NCBI RefSeq assembly: GCF_014196335.1
Contig: NZ_JACIDM010000003.1
Coordinates: 1-64,000, forward strand
Reading direction: 5' to 3'
Length of the DNA: 64,000 nucleotides
DNA from: Brevundimonas lenta
GTDB lineage: Bacteria > Pseudomonadota > Alphaproteobacteria > Caulobacterales > Caulobacteraceae
The position numbers and the translations under genes are program-made. This document shows positions 1 through 8,623 of this stretch, in pieces; within the stretch, counting starts at the first letter, position 1; every line of letters starts with the position of its first letter. Below the pieces are notes generated by a model. The model searched no databases. It saw only the letters and a list, made by a program, of their open reading frames with translations, and was not told the origin of the DNA.

Positions 1-23
1 AGACCGCAGTTGTCAGTGTCGAT

Positions 24-95
24 GATAACCCCAAGGGTTATCGCCAGGACACCGCCGCCTGCGTTTCTCTTTCCAGATCAACGATTTCAAAGACC
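24..95 (-). promoter_or_regulatory. rRNA-type leader with boxA-like antiterminator and hairpin
   Basis: Downstream of the minus-strand promoter lies a boxA-like stretch (GGTCTTTGAAATC, 95-83). An A-rich GAAAGAGAAACGC segment follows, of a kind I associate with alphaproteobacterial 16S leaders and spacers. Then comes a perfect 8-bp hairpin (arms 24-31 and 35-42, 3-nt loop). Together these resemble the transcribed leader upstream of 16S rRNA, which would begin left of base 1. It could instead be the spacer of another stable RNA. The resemblance is from memory, not from an alignment. Confidence 0.5.
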
Positions 96-148
96 TAACC
101 GGTCAAAACCGGCCAAACCGTTTAACGCCCGTTCGCGGCGGAGGCGGC

Positions 149-177
149 TATCTAGAGAAGGCCGTTCCTCATGTCAA
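149..177 (-). promoter_or_regulatory. Strong sigma-70-type promoter, probable rRNA operon promoter
   Basis: On the minus strand TTGACA (177-172) is followed by a 17-bp spacer and TAGATA (154-149). This is the best housekeeping promoter match I saw in the window. It reads leftwards into an antiterminator-like leader and out of the window at base 1. No protein gene starts between it and the edge, so a stable-RNA operon is the most natural target. That assignment is inferred from leader and promoter character only; no rRNA sequence is present. Confidence 0.6.
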
Positions 178-592
178 CCGGGCTTTTCAGCCTTTCTGCG
201 GAGAGAAGATCGAGACCTTCCAGACCGCAAAAAATCACCGGGAGGGAAGCCGAGAGGCTTACCTCTGTGTTCGTTTCCGACGATTCGATTGGAGCGCGGA
301 ACCTAACCGAACCACCTTCTGGAAGCAACCCGCTTTCGCGACTTTCTTCCGTGGGACCCTGGAGGCTTTCGTCTCCGTGGCCCCGGCGGCCGGCCCGTTT
401 CCGAGCGAGGCGGGGATATACGCAGCGGCCATTTTGTCCGCAACCCGATTCCTGCGCTTTGCCGAACTTTCTCGCAGACTCCGGGTCATCGGACGTCGTC
501 CGGCAGGGGATCCGTCTCTCAGCCAGTATAATGTATGGCGGCGAGTTTCACGGGGCCTCGCGGCCTGTCGACCGCCCCGCCGATCAGCGTCG
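178..592. other. Non-coding region upstream of the putative rrn promoter
   Basis: About 415 bases separate the promoter from the CBS-domain gene. No reading frame here looks like a real protein; the open frames are low-complexity and Arg/Pro/Ser-rich. A plus-strand TATAAT at 527-532 has no matching -35. I see no tRNA, rRNA or strong intrinsic terminator. The stretch may contain upstream activating sequence for the rrn promoter and the 3' end region of the CBS gene. Confidence 0.5.
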
Positions 593-1021
593 TCAGCCCG
601 CCGCGATATAGGTCTTCAGGGACTCGGCTTCGTAGGTCACTTCGGCGATCTGGCATTTCACCACGTCGCCGATCGAAATGACGCCGGCGAGTCGCCCGTC
701 CGACAACACAGGCAGATGGCGGATCCGGCGCTCGGTCATCCGCTCCATCAGGACGCCCACGGTTTCGGCCGGCGCGGTGAAGACGACGTCCGTGCTCATC
801 ACCGCCGATACGGGCCGCTCCAGGCAGGCCTGGCCTTCACGGGCGATCGCCCGGACCACGTCCCGCTCGGAGAATACGCCTGTGACCCGGTCCCCGTCGC
901 ATACGATCAGGGCGCCAACCCGTTTGCGCTCCAGCTCGGCGCACGCTTCGGCGACGCTGACATCCGGTCCGATGGCGTAGACCGCGTCTCCCTTGTCCTT
1001 GAGAATCTCGGCGACCAGCAT
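593..1021 (-). CDS. CBS-domain protein (tandem CBS pair)
   Basis: A 142-residue cytoplasmic protein made almost entirely of two CBS motifs. The first (about residues 5-60) contains the IVCD...VTGVFSERDVVR pattern. The second (about 70-130) contains the RRIRHLPVL...GVISIGDVV pattern. Stand-alone CBS pairs usually bind adenosine nucleotides as energy or ligand sensors; the partner cannot be read from the sequence. The longer frame to 1108 was trimmed because the ATG at 1021 has a good GGAGAGGAG site just upstream and matches the usual N-terminus (MLVAEIL). The gene stands alone, with the probable rrn promoter downstream on the same strand. Confidence 0.9.
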   Translation of the reverse strand: MLVAEILKDKGDAVYAIGPDVSVAEACAELERKRVGALIVCDGDRVTGVFSERDVVRAIAREGQACLERPVSAVMSTDVVFTAPAETVGVLMERMTERRIRHLPVLSDGRLAGVISIGDVVKCQIAEVTYEAESLKTYIAAG

Positions 1022-1070
1022 GGCTGCTCCTCTCCATAAAGCAGGGAGTGCGGCCGCGGACGGGGCCGCT

Positions 1071-1745
1071 TCAGGCCTGAGGGTCGCGCAGATCGCCCGT
1101 CGAATCAAATGCGGGACGCGGGGGACCGAACAATCGCGTCCACAGACCGATCGTCAGAAAGCCGAACAGGAAGCCGAATGCGTGGGCCTCCCAGGCGATT
1201 CCCGCCGCCTCCCCGCCCGGGACGAAGCCGATCAGTCCGATCAGGGCGTTCACCACCATCAGGGCGGTCGCGGTCGTCAGCGTTCTACGGTCCGTCAGGG
1301 GGCGCAGGGTTCCATCCCGCCGTCCCAGCAACCGGATCGCCGCCCCCAACAGCCCGAATACGGCGCCGGACGCGCCGACCATGATGTCCTGGCTCTCGAG
1401 GTGGATCAGGCCATAGCCGAGGGCCGCCACGACGCCGCACACGATATAGAAGAGCAGGAAGCCCAACGCTCCGCGCAGGCCCGAGCCCAGTCGAGCGACA
1501 GGCGGAGCAAAGGCGAGCGCGCCGACGGCGTTCATACTGACGTGCACCCAGCCTGCGTGCAGGAACATCGCTGTCAGCACGCCCGGCCACCACTGGCCGT
1601 CCGTCAGCGATGCGGGACGGAACGCGAGGCCAAGCCCGCCATCCGGCAGCCAGCCCTGAAACAGATAGAGGACCGGCATGGAGGCGGCGACGATCAGCGC
1701 TGCCGGCGGCGCGTTGAAGATCCGTTCCTTGGGTGAATCAGTCAG
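1071..1745 (-). CDS. Rhomboid-family intramembrane serine protease
   Basis: A multi-span membrane protease of the rhomboid family, which cleaves transmembrane segments inside the lipid bilayer. It shows HxxxN in the second helix region (HAGWVHVSMN), the catalytic serine motif GASG (VGASGAVFG) and the catalytic histidine in EAHAFGFLFG. An ATG at 1679 would remove the first helix (IFNAPPAALIVAA). The open frame continues upstream to a CTG at 1745 (Leu-Thr-Asp-Ser-Pro-Lys), preceded at 7 nt by GAGAGG. I therefore extended the gene to this rare start. The substrate is unknown. The product from CTG is 224 residues, a normal size for the family. Confidence 0.8.
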   Translation of the reverse strand: MTDSPKERIFNAPPAALIVAASMPVLYLFQGWLPDGGLGLAFRPASLTDGQWWPGVLTAMFLHAGWVHVSMNAVGALAFAPPVARLGSGLRGALGFLLFYIVCGVVAALGYGLIHLESQDIMVGASGAVFGLLGAAIRLLGRRDGTLRPLTDRRTLTTATALMVVNALIGLIGFVPGGEAAGIAWEAHAFGFLFGFLTIGLWTRLFGPPRPAFDSTGDLRDPQA

Positions 1746-1888
1746 GGCGTGGCCTCTCTGGAGCGACGGCGGGGACCGCTTTGGTGACAGACCGCCGCTC
1801 TGGCAAGCGGTTCTTAATATCCATGCCCCATATTGGCACGGGGGGGCCTTAGCGGCCCGTAAACCGCGTCACGCGTGGAGAGCCGCCA

Positions 1889-2320
1889 ATGCCTGCCCGG
1901 ATCGGGATCGCTTCGGCGATCGCCCTCGCCGCTCTTGTCGTCCCTGCCGCCGCGGTCGCGCAGTCGTCCGGATCGTCCAGCATGGGCGCCTACCAGGCGG
2001 GTTACGGCGCTTCGCGCTACACCACCGCCCGCCCCCAGACCGGATCGACCCGGGACCAGAACGGCAATCGTCTGATCGTGAACGGCATCATCCAGGCCGG
2101 CGCCAGCGCCTACTCCAGCGCCTCCGGCGGCGTGTCGTCGTCCTGGTCGGGCGCCGGCGGCAACAACGGGACGACGGTCGGCGGCTCCACCGCGATCGGC
2201 AACAGCCTGAACGTCGTCGTGCAGGGCAACCACAACACCGTCATCGTCAACTCCAGCCAGGTCAACAACGGCGACATCACCGCCGGAACAGACCTGACCG
2301 GCGCCCTGAGGCTTCCATGA
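1889..2320 (+). CDS. hfaA: Holdfast anchoring protein HfaA
   Basis: A 143-residue secreted protein with a Sec signal peptide (residues 1-24, ending AAAVAQ). It is rich in Ser, Gly and Asn, with a curlin-like NSLNVVVQGNHNTVIVN stretch near residues 103-120. In Caulobacter, HfaA, HfaB and HfaD form the outer-membrane complex that attaches the polysaccharide holdfast to the stalk tip; HfaA assembles into high-molecular-weight, curli-like polymers. The ATG at 1889 follows GGAGAG. Its stop overlaps the hfaB start as ATGA (2317-2320), so the two are translationally coupled. The identification rests on this protein's character plus the two downstream genes in canonical order. Confidence 0.88.
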   Translation: MPARIGIASAIALAALVVPAAAVAQSSGSSSMGAYQAGYGASRYTTARPQTGSTRDQNGNRLIVNGIIQAGASAYSSASGGVSSSWSGAGGNNGTTVGGSTAIGNSLNVVVQGNHNTVIVNSSQVNNGDITAGTDLTGALRLP

Positions 2321-3336
2321 TCGCTGGCCGGACCTTTCGGCGACTGCAGACCGTCGGCGCCGCCTGCGCGGCCGCCGCGCTGCTGAGCGGCTGCATCTCG
2401 GCCGAGGCGGGCCGCAACGGCACCTATGCGACGCCGATCGGCAACGCGCCGGTGACGGCCAACCCGACCCCCTACTCCGCCGCCCTTTACTGCATGGCGA
2501 ACTATGCGCGCCGCTATAACCTGCCCTCGCCGCGCATCGCGGTCGGCCGGATCAGCGACTACACCGGCACGGTCTCGGCCGACGGCGGACGCCAGGTCAC
2601 CGGCGGCGCCTCGCTGATGGCCACCACCGCGCTGGCCAAGTCCGGCGCCCGCATCGTCGAACGCTATGACACCTCGGTCTCGGAACTCGAGCTGCGCTAC
2701 GCCAACAACCGCCTGATCGGCGATGAAGGCCCGGGCGGCGCCCAGGACACCCAGTACCGCCGCATCCTCGCCGGCCAGGTGCCCGGCTCCGACTTCTATA
2801 TCGTCGGCGGCATCACCGAGGTGAACTACAACATCCGTTCGGGCGGCTTCGACGCCGCTGCGGGACAGGCCAGCACGGACACACCGCTGTCGGTGGCGTT
2901 CGCTGGCAAGGCCTATGTGATGAATATCGCCATCGACCTGCGGCTGGTGCAGACCACCACGCTCGAGGTCGTAGACGTGGTTTCGTACCAGAAGCAGATC
3001 ATCGGCCGTGAGATCTCGGCCGGCGTGTTCGACTTCCTCAACGGCAACGTCTTCGACATCTCGGCCGGCGAAGGCGGGCTGGAGCCGGTCCAGCTGGCTG
3101 TCCGCGCCCTGATCGAGCGCGCCACCGTCGAGTTCATGGCCAATCTGTACGGCGCGCCCGGCCCGGACGTCTGCCTGTCGGCCGGCCCCGACCCGTTGGG
3201 CGGCACCGTCGGCGCGACCGGCGGCTATTACCCCGCGTACCCCAACACGGACACGAACAATGGCGAAACACGCGCTGATCCGTCTCGCTGGCACGATAGC
3301 CGCGACGACGCTGTGCGTCGCAGCAGCCGCTACTGA
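2317..3336 (+). CDS. hfaB: Holdfast anchoring outer-membrane lipoprotein HfaB (CsgG-like)
   Basis: A 339-residue lipoprotein with lipobox LSGC around residue 25. CsgG-family features follow: IAVGRISDYTG..., a long beta-rich region, and a conserved VQLAVRALIERATVEFM helix near the C-terminus. By analogy with the curli secretion channel CsgG, HfaB is thought to export and stabilise HfaA and HfaD at the outer membrane. The start is fixed by the ATGA overlap with hfaA. Its last 77 nt overlap the start of hfaD in another frame. The C-terminal tail after about residue 310 is low-complexity and Arg/Ser/Asp-rich, consistent with sequence constrained by that overlap. Confidence 0.88.
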   Translation: MIAGRTFRRLQTVGAACAAAALLSGCISAEAGRNGTYATPIGNAPVTANPTPYSAALYCMANYARRYNLPSPRIAVGRISDYTGTVSADGGRQVTGGASLMATTALAKSGARIVERYDTSVSELELRYANNRLIGDEGPGGAQDTQYRRILAGQVPGSDFYIVGGITEVNYNIRSGGFDAAAGQASTDTPLSVAFAGKAYVMNIAIDLRLVQTTTLEVVDVVSYQKQIIGREISAGVFDFLNGNVFDISAGEGGLEPVQLAVRALIERATVEFMANLYGAPGPDVCLSAGPDPLGGTVGATGGYYPAYPNTDTNNGETRADPSRWHDSRDDAVRRSSRY

Positions 3337-4507
3337 GGCCGCGGCGCAGGACGGCACGATCGTCCTGAACGAACAGCTTCAGCTGGGCGACATTCTGTCC
3401 GGCCAGACGCTCAACGTCGTCGACGCCCAGGATCAGGTGACGGTCAGCACCTCGGCGCAGGGCAACGCCTTCTCGGGCGCGGTCGAGAACGACTCGATCA
3501 CCGTCAGCTCCGATCAGGACATGCGCGGCGATTCCACCGCCCGCAGCGATGTGACGCTCGGGGGAGACACCGACGGCGTCGTCAATGTGATCACCCAGGC
3601 CGGCGGCAACTATCTGGCCGCCAGCGCCTATGACGCCGGCCTAACGGTCGAGGCGACCCAGTCCAACACGGGCGGTCTGGTCAGCGCGACCAGCGAGGTC
3701 GGTGATTCCGACGCCCGGCTGCTGGCCGGCGGCTCCGTCAACGCCTCGGCCGTCTCGAACACCACCGCCCTCTATGGCGAAGGCTCGGCCATCGACGGGT
3801 CGATCGATCAATCGTCCTCGGCCACGGTGCGTTCATTCAGCCGGATCCAGAGCCAGTACGTTCCAGCGGAAACGGCCGTCACCAGCGAGTCGACGATCAA
3901 CGCCGTCGCGGTCACCAGCGGCCAGACCTCCGGCCAGGCCCTGACGATCAACCAGACCTCCACCAGCGACTTTGTCGAGGCGGACGCCAGCGCCAACGCC
4001 GGCAACGCCTGGGACCTGGCCAGCCGCGCCCGCGCCAGCGCCAACCGGGCGGTTCTCAGCAATCAGGGCGGGTCGGTCGTGACCACGTCCTCGCAGGAGA
4101 ACAGCAGCTTCGTCCGCGCGGCCGCCCTGACCACCGCCTACGACTACGGCCGGGCCGAAGCCCGCGCGACCGGCGCCGGCAATGAACTGTCGGTGGGCAA
4201 CAACGACATCTACGTCGAGATCGACAACACCCAGATCAACAGCGGCGGGGTGGACGTCTCCGCGACCTTCTCCGGCACGAACGGCTACGACGTCTACGTC
4301 GGCGCCGATGCGGTAGGTAACAGCGTCACGGGCTACGCCTGCTCTGAATGCGAAGGCTATCTCGAAGCCCGCAACAGCCAGACCAACTCCGGCGACGTCT
4401 CGGCCCAGGCGACCACCGTCGTGGCGGGATCCAATCGCGCGGTCATCACCGGCGCCAATGCTGTCGGCAACTCGGCGAGCTTCTACGTCTCGCGGCCCAC
4501 ACATTAA
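3260..4507 (+). CDS. hfaD: Holdfast attachment protein HfaD
   Basis: A 415-residue secreted protein with signal peptide (cleavage after about ATEAAAQ, residue 29). It is dominated by Ser/Thr/Asn/Gly beta-strand repeats of the kind GNxxSGxxxNxSxTxxSxQ. Few aromatic residues and one Cys pair (CSEC, near residue 360) are visible. HfaD is the surface-exposed member of the Caulobacter holdfast anchor. It begins inside hfaB (77-nt overlap) and is the last gene of the operon. The ATG at 3260 starts a clean signal peptide, which supports the start despite the long overlap. Confidence 0.85.
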   Translation: MAKHALIRLAGTIAATTLCVAAAATEAAAQDGTIVLNEQLQLGDILSGQTLNVVDAQDQVTVSTSAQGNAFSGAVENDSITVSSDQDMRGDSTARSDVTLGGDTDGVVNVITQAGGNYLAASAYDAGLTVEATQSNTGGLVSATSEVGDSDARLLAGGSVNASAVSNTTALYGEGSAIDGSIDQSSSATVRSFSRIQSQYVPAETAVTSESTINAVAVTSGQTSGQALTINQTSTSDFVEADASANAGNAWDLASRARASANRAVLSNQGGSVVTTSSQENSSFVRAAALTTAYDYGRAEARATGAGNELSVGNNDIYVEIDNTQINSGGVDVSATFSGTNGYDVYVGADAVGNSVTGYACSECEGYLEARNSQTNSGDVSAQATTVVAGSNRAVITGANAVGNSASFYVSRPTH

Positions 4508-4645
4508 CCTTCTGTAACTTGAGCGCGGCCATTCCGTCGCCGAAGGGTTGCACGGGGCGTCGGCGCATCTGGAATTCGCGGTCCTTCCTGTTTTCCGGCG
4601 CATGCCGTCTGCAACGGTCCTTCGCGCCTATCGGAGTGACCGACC

Positions 4646-7498
4646 ATGCGTTCCCCCCGCCTTCTGCTGCTCGTCGCGGCCTCCGCCGTCGCGCTGGTCG
4701 CGGCCTCTCCGACGCTGGCCCAGCAGGTCGCGCCGTCCGATCCCTGGGCCCAGGCCGCCAGCGACATTCCCGCTGACTCCAACGTCCGCTTCGGCGTCCT
4801 GCCGAACGGCATGCAGTACGCCATCCTCCGCAACGCCACCCCGCCGGGTCAGGCCTCGTTCCGCCTGCGCATCGACGCCGGATCGCTGATGGAGAACGAG
4901 GACCAGCTCGGCCTCGCCCACTTCATGGAGCACATGGCCTTCAACGGGACGACCAACATCCCCGAGAACGAGCTCCTGCGCATTCTCGAGCGGCGCGGTC
5001 TGGCCTTCGGGGCCGACACCAACGCCTCCACCGGCTTCGACCAGACCGTCTACATGCTGGAAATCCCGAACGCCGACGCCGGCACGGTCGACGACTCGCT
5101 GCGCATCCTGCGCGAACAGATGTCCGAGGCCCTGATGGCCGCCGACGCCGTTGAGGCGGAGCGCAACGTCATCGTCGGCGAGGAGCGCCTGCGCAACACG
5201 CCGGGCCTCCGTTCGATCAAGGCCCAGCTCGGCCTCTACGCCCCGGGTCAACGCATCTCCAACCGCCTGCCCATTGGCGACCTCGACATCATCCGCACCG
5301 CGCCGCGCGACCGGTTCGTCGAATTCTACCAAAGCTATTACCGCCCCGAGCGCGCGACCTTCGTCGCGGTCGGCGACTTCGACGTCGACGAGATGGAAGC
5401 CAAGGTTCGCGCCGCCTTCGAGAGCTGGCAGGGCGAGGGCCCGGCCGGTCCGGAGCCTGATCTGGGCACGGTCGCCCCGCGCGGGCCGGAAACCCGCATC
5501 CTGGTCGAGCCGGGCGTCCAGTCGTCGATCGAGCTGGGCTTCATCCGCAATCCCGACCGCGATCCCGACACCGTCGCCGAGCGTCGCGACAACCTGTACC
5601 GCCAGCTGGGCGTCGCGGTGCTGAACCGCCGCCTGGGCGAGATCGCCCGCGGCGACAACCCGCCCTTCCTGAGCGCCGGCGGCGGCGAGTTCGAACTGGC
5701 GGACAGCTTCGCCGCCGCCTCGGTCTCGGCCCAGTACAATGTCGGCGAATGGAAGCGCGCGCTCGAGACGATCGAACAGGAACAGCGCCGCCTCGTGCAG
5801 TACGGCGTGTCCGACGCGGAACTGCAGCGTGAGATCACCGCTACCCGTACCGCGCTCGAGAACGCTGTGGCCGGCGCGGCGACCCGCCGTACGCCGGCGC
5901 TGGCCAACAACCTGGCCGGTTCGGTGAACGGCAAGGTGGTCTTCACCACTCCGCAGACGAACCTGGACCTGTTCAACGCCTCGGTCGAAGGGCTGACCGC
6001 CGCGACCATCAACGCGACCCTGCCGCAGGTCTTCCAGGGCGAGGGCCCGATGGCGCTGGTCGTCACCCCCGAGCCGATCGAGGGCGGCGAGGCGGCGGTC
6101 ACCGCCGCGCTGGAGGCCTCGCGCCAGACGCCGGTGAGCGCGCCGGCCGCCCAGGCCCAGCTGGAATGGCCCTATCAGACCTTCGGCACGCCCGGCGCCG
6201 TCACCGAGCGTCGCGAGATCGCCGACATCGGCACGACCGTCGTCACCTTCGCCAACGGCGTCACCCTGACGGTCAAGCCGACCCAGTTCCGCGACGAGCA
6301 GATCCTCGTGCGCGTCGACACCGGCATCGGCGAACTGGGCCAGCCGGTCGACCGGCCCACCGTCGAAGGCCTCGGCGCCAACGTCTTCACCGCCGGCGGC
6401 ACGGGTCGTCTCAATCTCGATGAGATGAGCCGCGTCCTGAACGGTCGCGTCTATTCGACCGACTTCAGCGCGGGCGCCGACCGCTACAGCTTCTCCGGCG
6501 CCACCCGTCCCGCCGACCTGCCGCTGCAACTGCAGGTCCTGACCGCCTATCTGACCGATCCGGGCCTGCGCCCCGCGCCCTTCCAGCAGCTGAAGTCCGC
6601 CTACGGCCAGCAACTGGCTCAGGCCCGCGCCACGCCCGGCGGCGCCTATGCGGTCGACGGCGGCGCCGTCCTCAGCAGCGGCGACGCCCGCGACGCCCTG
6701 CCCAACCCCGAAGTCGTCGCGACCTGGACCAATGACGAGCTGAAGGCCGACATCACCCGCGGCCTGTCCAGCGGTCCGATCCGCATCACCGTCGTGGGCG
6801 ACGTCACCGTCGAGGACGCCATCGCGGCTGTCGCCCCGACCCTGGGCGCCCTGCCCGCCCGTGGCCCCGAGGCCCGCCCCCTGCCCGGGTCGGACCAGAA
6901 GCGCTTCCCCGAGCCGACCGGCCAGCCGATCGAGCTGACCCACACCGGCCCGGCCGAGCAGGCCCTGGCCATCGTCGCCTGGCCGACCACGGACTCGATC
7001 GACGACCGCACCGAGGCGCGCCAGCTCTCCATCCTCAGCGCCGTACTGCGCCTGCGGGTGCTCGAGGAAATCCGCGAGAAGCAGGCCCTCGCCTACTCTC
7101 CCGGCGTCGGCGCGCAGAGCTCGAGCGTCTTCCCGGACTACGGCTTCATGCTGGTCCAGGGCGAGACGGCCCGCGCCAGCATTCCCGCCTTCTACACCGC
7201 CGTGGAATCGATCGCCGCTTCGCTGCGGGAGGCCCCGCCGTCGGACGACGAACTGAACCGCGCCCGCCTGCCCGCCATCGAACGCGTCCGCCTCAGCCAG
7301 GCGACCAACGAGTACTGGCTGACCCAGCTGGCCGACATCGTCGAAAAGCCGGGCGACGTGCAGCAGATCGTCAACAACATCGCCGTGCTGGAGGCCGTGA
7401 CGCCGGCGGACGTGCAGCGCCTGGCGCAAAAATACCTGACCGACGACCGCGCCGTGCGGGTTCAGGTGGTCTCGGCCACGCCGGCCGAACAGCCGTAA
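4646..7498 (+). CDS. Periplasmic M16-family zinc peptidase (pitrilysin/insulinase-like)
   Basis: A 950-residue exported metalloprotease with signal peptide residues 1-26 (ending TLAQ). The inverted zinc motif HxxEH is HFMEH at residues 92-96, and the distal glutamate is provided by the EAERNVIVGEE helix about 75 residues later. The length fits a tandem-repeat M16 protein: active N-terminal halves plus inactive C-terminal halves (second LxNGVTLTVKPT-like start near residue 535). Such proteins degrade small peptides in the periplasm. The gene is monocistronic, with its ATG at 4646 shortly after GGAGTGACC. A GC-rich hairpin follows the stop. Confidence 0.92.
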   Translation: MRSPRLLLLVAASAVALVAASPTLAQQVAPSDPWAQAASDIPADSNVRFGVLPNGMQYAILRNATPPGQASFRLRIDAGSLMENEDQLGLAHFMEHMAFNGTTNIPENELLRILERRGLAFGADTNASTGFDQTVYMLEIPNADAGTVDDSLRILREQMSEALMAADAVEAERNVIVGEERLRNTPGLRSIKAQLGLYAPGQRISNRLPIGDLDIIRTAPRDRFVEFYQSYYRPERATFVAVGDFDVDEMEAKVRAAFESWQGEGPAGPEPDLGTVAPRGPETRILVEPGVQSSIELGFIRNPDRDPDTVAERRDNLYRQLGVAVLNRRLGEIARGDNPPFLSAGGGEFELADSFAAASVSAQYNVGEWKRALETIEQEQRRLVQYGVSDAELQREITATRTALENAVAGAATRRTPALANNLAGSVNGKVVFTTPQTNLDLFNASVEGLTAATINATLPQVFQGEGPMALVVTPEPIEGGEAAVTAALEASRQTPVSAPAAQAQLEWPYQTFGTPGAVTERREIADIGTTVVTFANGVTLTVKPTQFRDEQILVRVDTGIGELGQPVDRPTVEGLGANVFTAGGTGRLNLDEMSRVLNGRVYSTDFSAGADRYSFSGATRPADLPLQLQVLTAYLTDPGLRPAPFQQLKSAYGQQLAQARATPGGAYAVDGGAVLSSGDARDALPNPEVVATWTNDELKADITRGLSSGPIRITVVGDVTVEDAIAAVAPTLGALPARGPEARPLPGSDQKRFPEPTGQPIELTHTGPAEQALAIVAWPTTDSIDDRTEARQLSILSAVLRLRVLEEIREKQALAYSPGVGAQSSSVFPDYGFMLVQGETARASIPAFYTAVESIAASLREAPPSDDELNRARLPAIERVRLSQATNEYWLTQLADIVEKPGDVQQIVNNIAVLEAVTPADVQRLAQKYLTDDRAVRVQVVSATPAEQP

Positions 7499-7505
7499 CG
7501 AAAAT

Positions 7506-7533
7506 GGCCCCGGTCCATGCAGGGACCGGGGCC
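7506..7533 (+). terminator. GC-rich hairpin after the M16 peptidase gene
   Basis: A perfect 11-bp stem (7506-7516 with 7523-7533) with a 6-nt loop begins 8 bases after the stop codon. No run of T follows, so it may work as a weak or Rho-assisted terminator or as a 3'-end stabiliser. Confidence 0.55.
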
Positions 7534-7622
7534 GAGTTCGCTTCTCAGGATCGTCGACGAAGAGCCGACGACCACCAATCTATGTCACGCCACCTGACGG
7601 CAGCCTGAACGGCCTGTTCAAG

Positions 7623-8483
7623 TCAGAACACGCGTCCGCCGACGCCGCCGTCCAGCGTGATAGACGCGCCGGACACGGCGACGCCCGACTGCTCGACCAC
7701 TTCCTCGCGGTACTCGGTATAGAGCTCCTCACGCACCATGGTCAGGATCTTCACCCCGGCCCCGTAGCGGCGCAGCAGCGAGCGCTCGTTGCATTCGCGT
7801 TCGGCGCGCTGGGTGCGGCATTCCACATTGCCGCCGCGGCCGTGCCACAGGGCCTCGCCCTTGCGGCAGCTCATCGTCTGACCCTGATCGAAGCGAACCT
7901 CGCCGGTGTACTCGGCCCAGGTCATCTGCAGCCACGTCCCGGCCATGCAGCGGTACAGTTCGCCCTCGTAGTCGGCATTCACCTCGCGGTCCGGACGGAC
8001 CTGTGACGCCGGATGGGGCACATTGCGGTCGTCGATGCAGACGGCCTGGATGACCACCCGCTTCTCCATGCGCCGACGCGATTCATACGGCACCCGGATC
8101 GTCTGGCGCACGCGCTCGCCCTCGACCAGCAGGCCGTTGATCGTCGTCGGATAGGGCTGGTCGACGGTGACATAGGCCGAACCGCCGCCGCCCACGAACA
8201 CGGTCCCACCTGCACGGGCGTTCAGCCCGGCGCGCGCGCCCGCATTGGCGCTGGCGTTCACGTTCACATTGACGTTCAGGTTGCCGCCGCCGCCACAGCA
8301 GGGCGGGGGCGGGGGAATTTCGCAGCAGGGCGGGGGCGGAGGCGGCGGAGGCGGCGGCTCGCAGCACGGGGGCGGCGGCGGCGGGCACGTCGGTCCGCAC
8401 TGGGCCGCAGCCGTGTCGGCGATCGCCGAGACAGCCAGAAAGCCCGCCGCGGCCGGCAGCCAGGTCATGATCCGCACCCGCAT
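7623..8483 (-). CDS. Secreted proline/cysteine-rich protein of unknown function
   Basis: A 286-residue protein. After a signal peptide (residues 1-27, ending DTAAAQ) comes a stretch of polyproline blocks separated by Cys pairs (CCEPP, CCEIPP, CCGGGG; residues 28-65). An Asn/Val alternating patch (NLNVNVNVNAS) follows, and then a charged C-terminal domain with several further Cys. The layout suggests a surface or periplasmic protein with a stiff proline linker and disulfides. The N-terminal 13 codons of the longer frame were dropped because the ATG at 8483 has a TGGAGGT site. I do not recognise the family. It is divergent from the PAS gene. Confidence 0.75.
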   Translation of the reverse strand: MRVRIMTWLPAAAGFLAVSAIADTAAAQCGPTCPPPPPPCCEPPPPPPPPPPCCEIPPPPPCCGGGGNLNVNVNVNASANAGARAGLNARAGGTVFVGGGGSAYVTVDQPYPTTINGLLVEGERVRQTIRVPYESRRRMEKRVVIQAVCIDDRNVPHPASQVRPDREVNADYEGELYRCMAGTWLQMTWAEYTGEVRFDQGQTMSCRKGEALWHGRGGNVECRTQRAERECNERSLLRRYGAGVKILTMVREELYTEYREEVVEQSGVAVSGASITLDGGVGGRVF

Positions 8484-8623
8484 GGGCCGACCTCCAGATG
8501 AGTTCTGCGCGGTCCGCGACACGCGCGATCCGCTCCAGCCTGCATATCAACCCCAAAAGCCTTGCGTTTCCGTTGCCTTTCCCCGGTCCAGCCCTTGCGG
8601 CCTCAGGAACGGAGGCGGATGCG

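Noticed and set aside
527..532. TATAAT on the plus strand near the left edge
   Set aside because: No -35 element 16-18 bp upstream and no gene on that strand downstream.
1834..1840. TGGCACG upstream of hfaA as a sigma-54 -24 element
   Set aside because: No TTGC-type -12 element follows at the required spacing; the next bases are a run of G.
1678..2316. N-terminal part of the 552-aa frame that includes HfaB
   Set aside because: The frame before 2317 is Arg-rich shadow of hfaA and the intergenic region; HfaB starts at the ATGA overlap with a lipoprotein signal.
4628..7429. 933-aa open frame antisense to the M16 peptidase
   Set aside because: It is a product of high G+C third-position bias; the translation is Gly/Arg/Val/Ala/Asp-rich with no domain, while the plus-strand frame has a signal peptide and HxxEH motif.
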